This document shows positions 54,981-64,000 of a stretch of DNA of 64,000 nt, one piece after another; the stretch's first letter is position 1; each line of letters opens with the position of its first letter. Under the pieces are notes generated by a model. That model was not told the DNA's origin. It saw only the letters and a program-made list of their open reading frames with translations, and searched no databases. Location: contig NC_086172.1 of the NCBI RefSeq assembly GCF_023053635.1, positions 126,083,681 to 126,147,680 on the forward strand, in the 5' to 3' direction. Origin of the DNA: Elgaria multicarinata webbii (Eukaryota; Chordata; Lepidosauria; Squamata; Anguidae). Position numbers and translations under genes: made by a program.

Positions 54981-57410
54981 AGTTATTGGGGCATCTCTAA
55001 AGATTTGGAGCCCAGACGTGCTTTTCTCTACAACACCCATGAAACCCAGCTAAGTTGAAGAACGGGTAAGTAGTGACAACATTGTGGGTGGGTAGACAAC
55101 ACTAAAGATGCCCTTGGCATGTCTGGAGTGAGGATAAGATTTTGCCTCCCTGAGCTGCACTGATGAGGGAAAAGGTTCAGTAAAACTGAGGGAGAGGGAA
55201 CTTAAGTTGGCGAGTGTCAGTTATGAAAACACCTAAGTCTTTTAGTTGAAAATCCTGTAAAGAAATTTTACAAGATTATGAAATGAAAGAACTTTCAGAA
55301 CACAAGTTAAAGTTTCAATACATATATTGCATGTGTGATTTTTGTTTTGTTTTTGGCATCATACAGACCTCACACAACAATATTCTTTTGCAAGGTACAA
55401 AAGCACATTTGCTTAGAGAAGAGTGAAAGTGATGTTACTCCAGTGATCTCAAATCATCGAAAAGATCCCACAGAATTAGCGTGGGAAGGTTTACCATTAT
55501 GAAACTGAAGCTGTTGCAGTTTTTCCTTTGGAATTCCATCTCAACAACCTCTTACAGATTTTCCTTTATATGAAGATTTCCTCACTGTACAAGTCCACAG
55601 ACGTGTGGCTTAAAAACCACACTGAGCATTTATAGGCTGCAGTTCAGGCGCTCTGGTCAAGGGATGTGTAGCATGAACACATACTCTTTGTCATTTGGAA
55701 GACATACTTGGTGCTTCAGCAATCTGAGTACGAACAAGTCTGACTGCTCAAACCAAAATATAGTTCCTTGGAAGGAAACCCCACTGCATCACACTGGATT
55801 GACGATTGCAGCTTGTGTCCAATTGATACAAACACTGAATTTTGCCTGCATCACTCCAAGAAAAGCTGTCAGTTGAACTTGGTGTTATCTCTTGCTTTAG
55901 AAGTGTGATGGGCCAATGTAGAATGTTTTTCCTGCTTCCTAAAAATGTTAAGGGCATACTTGTACAAAGGTGGATGCACACCTGAGAACATTTTATCCCT
56001 GGGGGGAGGGGCTCTTGTGGCCCTCCAGATGTTTTGGCATACAATTCCCGTGATCCTTTACCATTGACTATGCTGGCTCGGGATCATGGAAGTCTCAGGC
56101 CAAAACATCTGGAGGACCACAAGTAGCTGGCCTCTTTTTTTATCCACTTGGTCTGCACTCACTGGTCTTCAGTTTAAATTGACCTTCTGGCCCATCTGCA
56201 CAGATTAACAGGTTCAACAGAACGGTCAGGATACTCTACACCTAGTTGTACTGTGCCAGTGCATTCAATAAATTTTCATCCACAGCACCCCTAAAGCCGC
56301 ACAGTGGCAACACAGCCATCTCCTGCACAACAGCTATGGCTTAGGTTAGCTTTAATTCTACAATGGAAACATGCTACCATGTCCATTTCCCTATATTTAG
56401 CTGCAGGTGCATTTCACAAAATCCCGATCAACATTAGTGTTTCAACGTGAAAGCAGTGGCACAGACAGACCAACCGGAGCATAGTGCATCATCTTCTACA
56501 TAGGTAGTTAGGAAAAAGTAATATCCGAACCCAATGTAGCTTTCAATAATCTGAAAGCTGCTGCCTTCTAGCAGAGTACCAGGCTGCCATTTTGCCTAGG
56601 TATTCCACACTTTCCAGAAGCCGGAACATCCAATTAGAAAGCCATCAATTAAACTCTGTTTCTTAAAGGCGTATCATTAAAAGAACACCACCACCCATCC
56701 CCCACAAATAAAAAGACCTTAAGAGACAGATATACTCATCATTATTTTCATCTCCCACTACTGTTCTGGAAGGTCGTATCTCTGGGTTATTATAAGAGAA
56801 TGTAAAGGAAAGTAAGGACAAATCCTCAAATATGATTTAATTCCCAAAAAACATCTAGGCCTCCTTTTCCCCTTCTCAGCTAGAGGCTGTGGCTACAATC
56901 CAGAGATCCCCCCTTTAACAGGCAAAGACATCAGGGCATCTCAGTCCCACTCTCGCCCCCATGAAAACCACAGCTATACTGGCAATTGACCCAGAGATGG
57001 CTCCCAAGTTTCAGAAGCAGCTTGCCAGACAGCAAAAAGAGGATGTCAGAAAGCCCACTGGTCAGGAGGGGCTCACTGTACAAGGTAATGCATCACAGCC
57101 CACCTCTTAAAAACACTGAGCAAATGAGAATTCATGGCGAGAAAAGAAAACCAGAAGAGGGTTAACCCATCTTCCGCAGGGCCAGTGATGTGGGACATCC
57201 CAGGTCATGAACAATCATCTTACCTCCATGCAGCATGGAAGTCACAACATCATAAGCAGCAGCAGCAGCAACTTTACATTGGGCAACGATTCTCTCCTCC
57301 CCCTCCCACAATGCCAGTCCAGAATAAGATCGTCGATTTGTTCTCTTGAAAAGTACTTCAGAGATCCGTAGGTTTCTCTATGTACCAAGGTCTTCTAGAA
57401 GTGGTGGTGG
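54981..57410 (-). other. SYNJ2BP downstream region, possible 3' UTR
   Basis: This is mostly unique sequence with no convincing reading frame. SYNJ2BP has a long 3' UTR in mammals, so much of this may be transcribed with it on the minus strand. I could not pick a clear polyadenylation site. A palindromic repeat lies at 56014-56123. Confidence 0.4.
56014..56123. repeat. Foldback (palindromic) repeat
   Basis: The arms 'cttgtggccctccagatg' and its near-perfect complement ending at 56123 enclose a short centre, so the strand can fold into a long hairpin. A related palindrome is at 60335-60432 and a half copy at about 53545-53605. It is probably a small DNA-transposon derivative. Confidence 0.7.
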
Positions 57411-57551
57411 TCACACCCGCTGCCGATACTTCAGGAAGGCCCATATGGCAGCCGCAGCTACAGCCAGCCCTGGTACCAAAATCATACCCAAGGGAATGCC
57501 TCCGGGCTCTCCGTCTCCTCGGTGGCTTGAGGGACCGTTCTGAGGCAGCAG
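57411..57551 (-). CDS. SYNJ2BP: SYNJ2BP last coding exon (membrane anchor)
   Basis: This encodes the C-terminal 46 residues of synaptojanin-2-binding protein (OMP25), a tail-anchored protein of the outer mitochondrial membrane. The minus strand reads LLPQNGPSSHRGDGEPGGIP, then a hydrophobic anchor (about 20 residues, GMILVPGLAVAAAAIWAF) and the basic end KYRQRV. This matches the mammalian end (NGPIGHRGEGDPSGIP...MRYRQQL). The acceptor is 'ctgcag' immediately before 57551, which is in phase with exon 3. The stop TGA is at 57411-57413. The anchor and the short basic tail specify mitochondrial targeting in mammals. Confidence 0.93.
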   Translation of the reverse strand: MLPQNGPSSHRGDGEPGGIPLGMILVPGLAVAAAAIWAFLKYRQRV

Positions 57552-57716
57552 CTGCAGTTGGGCAAAGAACAACGGTACGGTTGAGTCAGAGCATGAAACA
57601 GCAGCCATTCCGAAGTAATGCTTCCTTCTCAAAGTGAGCACGGCCAACGAAAGGATGCAGGAAATGGCCCTCCTAACCCAGTATTGTCATCACTGATTGG
57701 CAGACACACTCCAAGG

Positions 57717-58369
57717 CAGGGTGGATTTGATTAAATCACGTTGATTTAAATCATGATTTAAATCACTACTCAGAAAGACTCGATTTAATCATGGGACTCC
57801 ACCCACCCACCCCCAAATGCACTCTTCCTCGCTATATTTACATAACTCAGAAGTACCAAAGACTCATTCTTGCTGGTATAATCTTAATATTTACAACCAG
57901 ATGAAGGTTTTATTTTTAGAATAGCAACTTTTCATATTAGTTTTACAGTTATATCAAAAAAATACTGATTTAGTTATACTATTAGAAACATTTCATAGCT
58001 AGATAATTATGAAGTTATTGCGAGGTGAACTATCTCCAGTTTAATTGTTTAATCATTCATATTTGGACAACTTTTCTGCTGTACTTTATTGGAAGGAGAA
58101 AAATAATCTTACAGAAACCTCTGGAAGAGCATGACATTATGAATGGATTAATGGAATTCATTTACCAAAAACTTAAAATAGCCTCATGCTACATAATTAA
58201 AAACGAATCATTATTTCATAATCAATAACCTTTGGACTATAATGTATCTTAAATAGAAAACTATCTTTAGATACATTTTTCCTCAAAAAGCATTTTATTA
58301 AAAAAATCAATTTAAATCAAAAAAATCTGTTTTTTTTTTTTAAAATATCATTGATTTTTATCTACCCTG
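57717..58369. mobile_element. hAT-like DNA transposon, non-autonomous, 653 bp
   Basis: It is flanked by a perfect 8-bp duplication CTCCAAGG (57709-57716 and 58370-58377). The ends are inverted: CAGGGTGGATTTGATT at the left and ...TGATTTTTATCTACCCTG at the right. The inside is AT-rich with many ATTTAAAT motifs and no transposase. It lies in the last SYNJ2BP intron. Confidence 0.88.
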
Positions 58370-58377
58370 CTCCAAGG

Positions 58378-58500
58378 TTTCAGGCAGGATTTTTTTCCTC
58401 CCCTAACTGGGGATGCCAGGGATTGAACCTCAGTGCCATGTGCTCTCCCACTGAGCCACAACCCCTCCCACAGCAGGGACTAATGGGAATCGTAATCCCA
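58378..58500 (-). mobile_element. tRNA-derived SINE fragment
   Basis: On the minus strand it has an A-box-like 'tggctcagtgggagagc' followed at tRNA spacing by the B-box 'ggttcaatccc', the internal promoter of tRNA-derived SINEs. It starts directly after the target duplication of the preceding hAT-like element. Confidence 0.65.
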
Positions 58501-60734
58501 GCTGGGAAACGGGAAGATTCTGCTCCAGATTAACAATGAATAACTACTGTAGGTTTACACTTTAATGAGATCTTGCAAACTTAGAAACAATATTGTGATG
58601 TAAAAAAAAATAATCTTTATGCTTGAGAGAAGTGATAGAATCTCCCAGCTCTGCTGAATTGCCTCTCACCTGTGCTTATGGTAGGCGTGAAGATACCTTC
58701 TTCAACACCCCCCTTTTCAATGAAGCCCTTTGTGATGTCTGCCCCTCCTTTATGCAGGCTTTCCCCTATTATCCCTTCCCACCCAGGATTAAGTCCAAGG
58801 CTTGGGATGTCCCTGCCAAGTCAGCTGTACATACTGACTTAGCTAACTTTCTACCCCACCGCAATTAATGCCACGTGCGTCAAATTTGTCACTGTTGCTA
58901 TAATTTCAAGTTTGGGGAAGTGGGTGCTGGCGATCAAGTGCTAATGTACGTGGTAGCCTAGACAAAGACCAAGCCGGCACATGGATTTAACGCAGTAACG
59001 CCAAATCAAAGTGTATTATTTGCAAGATGTTGTGTCAGAGCTGTAGATGTTATGAACATTTACATAAATGATTAATAAATAGCCTCAGCCTGCCTTACGG
59101 CCCCTTAAACCCTCCCTCAAAATCAAGATGGTGCTTTGCCAAACACCAAATCCTATCATCCGCAAAACTAAACAGACAAAACAGAAAAATCCTCCTCTGA
59201 CGTCACCCACTAACACCCCCTGGAGAACCAAACCAGCCAATCACACAAAAGCCCCCTCCTGCCTACAGTTAACCCTTTCTTACCTGTATATATAGCTCCT
59301 GAAAAACTAAATACATTCATGTTACTGAAACAGGTTAACCTAAGAATCAGGTGATATTGTCACACCCTTCCTAACCACCACCACCACCACCCTGACCAAT
59401 TACCTTCATCTGCAATCACACCAACCACAAACATGAATGTTTATGCTCTTATTCATCCATTTCTACTCTTCTTCAGTCTCAACCTGCGGTCAAGCTTTAG
59501 ATCAGAAGCAGCTTAGAAGAAAGTCCTGCTCTTCTTTCGTTGCAGGCGAGCCCTTCTCATAGTAAAGTCATGCGTGACATCATTTTTGTTTGGTGATCTA
59601 ACATAGACCTGGTTAGCACGACACAACAACCTGCAGCGGGCTGTGAGCCACATTTGTGTCAGCATGGCTTGTTGTGTCCTGCGAACCCAGCACAGCAGCG
59701 TTGAGCGTGTTTTGGTAATCACACGCAAGCCACACTGAGAACTCATGGCATGTTGCTGGCTTCTTTCAGAGTAGCTTGTCATGATATGCAAACCTGGCAA
59801 AGTGGCTTATGCAGCTACAGCACAGCTAACTGAGAAGAATGGTGAAAACCCAGTCACCCCTCACAATCTCACTGGCACCACCTCTCGCCTCCCTCCTCTC
59901 AATACGAAATGATACAATAAGAAATGATACTTGTCAATTTACTCTTCCCCCCCCCACACACACACACACCTTTGGGTGATGAATGCAAATTCACTAAAGT
60001 GTAGTAGTTACTTGAATTAGCACTGTAATTCATGTACGTTAAGACAAATCTCCCCGAAGGTGGGGAAAAAATCTAGAAAAAAACCTACACCAATTAGTGG
60101 AGTAGAGAGGTAGGATCCTGAGGTTCTGCTGCAAAGGATAATGGGATATGTGCCAGGAACAGGCAAGAGGACTACGGAGGAAACAAGCCAAAGACACCTG
60201 ATCGTCTGTCCGGAGTAATGTGGGTTAGCGATCAAGCAAACAACCCACCACGGGTTATTTTTAGGCTGGTTTATCGTGCTGTGTGAAACGGCCCATGTGC
60301 ATGTGGCAACAGCAACCACTTAAAGCAACATTACCCAATCTGACTCCCTCCAGATGGGTTGGACCACAATACATGCTAGCTGGAGGTGATGGACGTTGAA
60401 GTCCAAAGCATCTGGAGGGAGTAGAGTTGGGGAAAGGCTGGTTTACAGTGTGAAGAAAAATGTGAACTCTTATATAAATCACCCTCCCAAACAATGAGAA
60501 GCATTTCTGCCCCTCTCTCCAGAGCTGCCATGTACATTGATGGTGCTATATAAATAAATAATAATAATAATAAGCATCTGAAACGTTGAAGTTCAACATT
60601 TCTGTAATCACAACAAGGGTCTCTCATTCCCTCCCATCCCCAGCTTGATAAGACATCACCTATAAGGATTATCCTTAAAGCTGAAGGACACGACAAGCAA
60701 TAATGTCAAGGACCAAGGAACAGAGAATACACAC
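58501..60734. other. SYNJ2BP last intron, remaining sequence
   Basis: No gene is seen. It contains a short (CA)n tract near 59957-59971, a foldback repeat (60335-60432) and an (AAT)n-tailed repeat end at about 60540-60575. About 58880-59370 has a compact look with a TATA-like 'tgtatatatagctcctg' that might belong to an old LTR, but without ends or duplications I do not call it. Confidence 0.5.
60335..60432. repeat. Foldback repeat, second copy
   Basis: Arms 'ctccctccagatg' and 'catctggagggag', with further pairing outside them ('cccaatctg'/'tagagttggg'), flank a short centre. It is the same family as 56014-56123. Confidence 0.65.
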
Positions 60735-60830
60735 CCTGTGTTGAACCTTTAGCGATACCTTGTCACCCGCGGTTCTGAACAGATCCACAACATGCTTGTG
60801 TAACATGTTCTTCAACTCTTTGCCATTAAC
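60735..60830 (-). CDS. SYNJ2BP: SYNJ2BP coding exon 3 (end of PDZ domain)
   Basis: This 96-base exon encodes 32 residues, VNGKELKNMLHKHVVDLFRT and on to SLKVQHR, closing the PDZ domain (last helix and strand). It is bounded on the minus strand by the acceptor 'ttttccag' before 60830 and a GTGTGT donor after 60735. It matches mammalian VNGQDLKNLLHQDAVDLFRN with conservative changes. Phase is 0 at both ends, consistent with the neighbouring exons. Confidence 0.94.
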
Positions 60831-62180
60831 CTGGAAAAACAAAAATGTGAAAGCCAATTTAATCATAATCATTTTAGGCATAAGCAGACACGCCACCTGA
60901 AATGTGAGTATCCAGGTGCCTAAGAATATTCTTATCCACACAGGAGAATCCAGTGGTATCCATCCAGAATGGACATCACTGGCAGAACGTATGAGCCCTA
61001 TATGTTACAGTCTGGGTGACCTTCCAGAGCTGATTGAGGGGAAGCAAATGGAGGGGCTACAGAAGGGAAGCAATCCCAGTGACCCTGAAGTAGCCCATTG
61101 TGTGTGTGTGTGCACAGGGACATGCACCATGGGCATTACACACAGCCCTCAGGGCTGAAAAGACTGTATACCCTTGGTATACATTCAGCTCTCTGATCTG
61201 TTGTAGACAAGACCACAACACCTTTCTTTTCAGGTCTGGCTTTGGTGAAGACTGGCTCCTGGTTTTATGCTGATGTTACTTTTTTTTCTGGATGGCTTCT
61301 AATTCTTTAACTTTTTTGTTGTTGTGTATTTGGTGGTTTTACATGCTATTTTTTTTTTGCTGCTATTGTTGAATTTTTAAAATATTTTTATTTTATTATG
61401 CAAGCCACATTGAAAGAAATTTATTTTGAAAAGTAGCCTGTGAATGTGAACAACAACAATGAAAATATCAACAACACACCTCATACACAGATGATGCTAT
61501 ATAAGTAAACAGTTGCTACAATCGAAGGCAAGCCCCAGGTATGTACTGTGGAACATGCTAGCTGAGGGGAAACTGTGGATCCTTACAGTGCATTGCACAT
61601 TGTGCACACATGGCGAAAAATGATGTGTGGCCATTTCAGGGAAGAAGTGGGGACACAGGACATTTTCCATTCGTAAGACCACCATTAGTTGCGAGGTGAT
61701 GTTCACTGCTTTAAGCATTCACTGAAAGAGGAAGACTTGCAACATACCAGTAAGGTTCATTTCCCCCTTAGAGGCAAACAGCCCAAGCCTCTAGAAAGGT
61801 GGAAGGAGGGCATCATTAACTTATCCGAGAATGTCCTTTCCTTCATTCCAGAGACAGACAAGTCACAGGCAGGATAGATTTGGTCATGCCTTTAAGTCAC
61901 CTGCCTCTAGAAAGGGGTGAAAATTTGCACTTGTCATAAAACACACACACAGTGGAGATGAGGCAAAGCCGGAGCAGATGCTTACAAAAGGAACAAACCT
62001 TTTAAAACACACAAACCACCACAACCTCGGCTTGGGTTCCCCCCACCCCCAAAAAAGCACAAGAGTTGAAAATTGAAAGATCCCTTGTGGAGTCAGCCTA
62101 GTTTTGGAGGAAATGTACTAAGTTTCTAAACATTATTCTTCAACCTGAAACAAGTTCTGCAGTACATGAATTTTACGTAC
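60831..62180. other. SYNJ2BP intron between exons 2 and 3
   Basis: No gene is seen. About 61300-61450 is T-rich with an A-rich end and looks like an old LINE 3' end. Short (GT)n and (CA)n tracts lie near 61100 and 61950. Confidence 0.5.
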
Positions 62181-62317
62181 TGTTAAAATTTTGTCTCCCT
62201 CCTGCAGGCGTCCATCAAGTGCAGCGGCTCCATTTTCTTTGATCCGACTGACATAGATGCCGGAGTCGTTCGCGATGTACTGCTGGTCAGTCCCACCAAC
62301 TATATTAAATCCCAGGC
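62181..62317 (-). CDS. SYNJ2BP: SYNJ2BP coding exon 2 (PDZ core)
   Basis: This 137-base exon encodes the first part of the PDZ domain. It includes the carboxylate-binding loop GLGF (whose first Gly codon is split across the exon 1 junction), then [20 protein letters not shown] and [21 protein letters not shown]. It is nearly identical to mammalian SYNJ2BP. The acceptor is 'gttcttag' before 62317 and the donor GTACGT follows 62181. The PDZ domain binds C-terminal peptides such as those of synaptojanin-2 and other partners. Exon 1 with the start codon lies beyond the right end of the window. Confidence 0.95.
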
Positions 62318-62539
62318 CTAAGAACATGAACAAGTTACAGAGACATGAGAACCTGCACAATTAGAAGTCAACCAGCAAATCAAAAGCACCTACTGGAGGC
62401 CATTCTCTTCTGCTTCAGTAAAACCCAAAGAGCCGAGGTAGGCGTTACGTTGTGTGGTAAGTAACCATGTCTGTTGTTTTTTTAAAAAAAAAATGGGATG
62501 GGAGGGAGGCTTTTAACTGGGATCAAAGAATGTAGGAAG

Positions 62540-62905
62540 GGGACGTATAAGAAAATAAGTGCCATTCTGGATCAGACCAAAGGTCCATCTAGTCCAGCAC
62601 TCTGTTTACACAGTGGCCAACCAGCCATCGGCCAGAGATGAACAAGCAGGACATGGTGCAACAGCACCCTCCCACCCATGTTCCCCAGCAAGTGGTGCAC
62701 ACAGGCTTACTGCCTCTGATATTGGAGATAGCACACAACCATCAAGGCTAGTAGCTATCGATAGCCTTCACCTCCAGGAATTTATTCAACCTCCTTTTAA
62801 AGCCATCCAAATTGGTGGCCATCACTACATCCTGTGGTAGTGGGTTCCATAATTTAACTATGCGCTATGTGAAGAAGTGCTTCCTCTTATTTGCCCTGGT
62901 CCAGG
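62540..62905 (-). mobile_element. CR1-type LINE 3' fragment
   Basis: It begins with an 'ataagaaaataag' tail, then 'ggatcagaccaaaggtcc', and continues to 'ttaactatgcgctatgtgaag', a pattern of squamate CR1-like repeats. It has no long reading frame. It lies in SYNJ2BP intron 1. Confidence 0.65.
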
Positions 62906-63280
62906 TTTAATACTTACTTGCCCAGCTATGATGCCAGCAAACACTCACACAACGCAGTGTGGCAATTAGACTTAAGGAAAAAGTACCACTGGTGTCAGTG
63001 AGTATTTCTTCTAATACTGATTGCCACAAAAAGTAATCTGAACTACAGAACAACACTCATATCATTTCAAAAAACAAAACCTTCTACCTTATCAGCCCTG
63101 GAAATACAGGTATTGAAGGGTGGGATATAAACAAATTCAATTAATAAATTAAATGTAATAACAATCAAATTATTCTTCTATAATACAGAAGAAACGATGA
63201 GAGAGAAATTATCAAGACTGTCAGCTATGAAACCAGCAAAGATGCTCAATCGGAAAGCAATCAAAGTGATCCAAAGCTGC

Positions 63281-63445
63281 CAAAAAAAAAAAAAAAAAGT
63301 GCCTTGCACTGCATGCTTCTTGGGAGCCAAGGAAGCCAAGGGTTAGTGGAATTAAGAATATCTGCCCTTTAATTAAAGGCAAGGCTTGAACTGTACCCAA
63401 GATATAAGATACTTCTTTCTTTCTTTTTTTCTTTCTTTCTCCTCC
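63281..63445. repeat. Simple repeats in intron 1
   Basis: A poly(A) run of about 17 bases ends near 63298 and a (CTTT)n tract lies at about 63413-63440. No gene is seen between or around them. Confidence 0.7.
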
Positions 63446-63765
63446 AGGCTCCAATACATAGCAAAACTGATAAATTGGGAACATAGTTCATTGGTCTAAG
63501 CAGCATAAGGCCAGTGGCAATTAAGTTCACCGCTCTAGGTGGCTTAATGCCACTAGCACCTGAAAAAGATTTGAAAAGTCTTCTTCAAAATCTGCAGTTA
63601 CCAGCAACATTGGACTTTTTATTTTAAACATCATACAAGTTCCTGAAGCCTAGAATATTAGACACATGAATATTAGATAGCGACATTGGGTAATTATTAA
63701 AGCAGTGCCATTAAACTTCTGGATTATTTGTTAACAGCATACACATACACAATTCTTCCCAAGAA

Positions 63766-63890
63766 ACTCAGAACAGCTCAGGCAGGTTAAGGTGACCCCA
63801 GGGATCACCCAACAAGCTGCGTAGCTCAGCAAGGATTTGAACCCAGGTCCAAGCCAGGCCATCTGCCTGTTCCAATGTCAGATCTAAAGG
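63766..63890 (-). mobile_element. MIR-like CORE-SINE fragment
   Basis: The stretch 'ggatttgaacccaggtc' is the complement of the tRNA-like B-box region of MIR. The preceding 'caggttaaggtgacc' and 'ggatcaccca' fit the tRNA-core transition. It is diverged and old. Confidence 0.65.
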
Positions 63891-64000
63891 TCAGACGCAG
63901 GCCCTCTATAATGAGAAGACCCCTATTCAACAAAGGCCACCAGAAAGCATGTCCTCTCTCAACACACACATTGCCACATCCGCAAACTCCTTCCACCAAA

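Noticed and set aside
58880-59370. Possible old LTR with a TATA-like box in the SYNJ2BP intron
   Set aside because: No paired ends, target duplication or second copy could be seen in the window.

Overview
The window looks like nuclear DNA from a squamate reptile, probably a lizard. This is inferred from the repeat mix (CR1 and L2 LINEs, a DIRS-type element, a Gypsy element of Gmr1 type, a hAT family, a MIR-like SINE) and from vertebrate host genes. There are two host-gene blocks: a tandem array of intronless ADAM20/ADAM21-like genes (about 0.9-53.4 kb, all on the minus strand) and the last three coding exons of SYNJ2BP (57.4-62.3 kb, minus strand). In mammals SYNJ2BP, ADAM21 and ADAM20 also lie together (human 14q24), so the neighbourhood is old and the array is a local expansion of it.

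Array layout. The basic unit is about 6.1 kb once insertions are subtracted. From left to right it holds a non-coding A segment (downstream of the gene), the ADAM 3' UTR, a single-exon ADAM reading frame of about 731 codons, a conserved 5' flank with an X-box-like and a MYB-like motif, an old L2 fragment (B), and two non-coding segments (C, D). Units start at 1157, 13641, 26027, 34010, 40251 and 46300, with a partial seventh at 52974. Units 2, 4, 5 and 6 carry full-length open ADAM genes. Unit 1 has one in-frame stop inside the zinc-binding motif. Unit 3 keeps only the last 50 codons. The encoded proteins have signal peptide, prodomain with cysteine switch, active-type metalloprotease, disintegrin, cysteine-rich and EGF domains, one membrane span and a short tail. 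This is the layout of testis/sperm ADAMs, not of secreted proteases.

Insertions. Unit 1 is interrupted by a broken DIRS-like element (5.4-12.9 kb) that itself holds an L2 tail and a hAT element with perfect 8-bp target duplications. Unit 2 holds a nearly full-length, broken Gypsy element (18313-24195) whose integrase lies upstream of reverse transcriptase, plus an L2 copy. Unit 3 holds the same L2 insertion, truncated, and a 3.7 kb hAT element with a BED zinc-finger transposase remnant. Unit 5 has a probable solo LTR. In unit 6 the A segment is replaced by a short hAT derivative joined to an L2 element. Shared and private insertions give a relative history of the duplications.

Right flank. 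53.4-57.4 kb holds two CR1 copies and then mostly unique sequence that may be SYNJ2BP 3' UTR. The SYNJ2BP introns contain a 653-bp hAT-like element, a tRNA-derived SINE, a foldback element, a CR1-like fragment and a MIR-like SINE. SYNJ2BP exon 1 is not in the window. I saw no tRNA, rRNA or CRISPR features. The most interesting signal is that the ADAM paralogues are nearly identical over most of their length but differ sharply around the catalytic cleft and, less so, in the disintegrin loop, with signs of mosaic exchange between copies.
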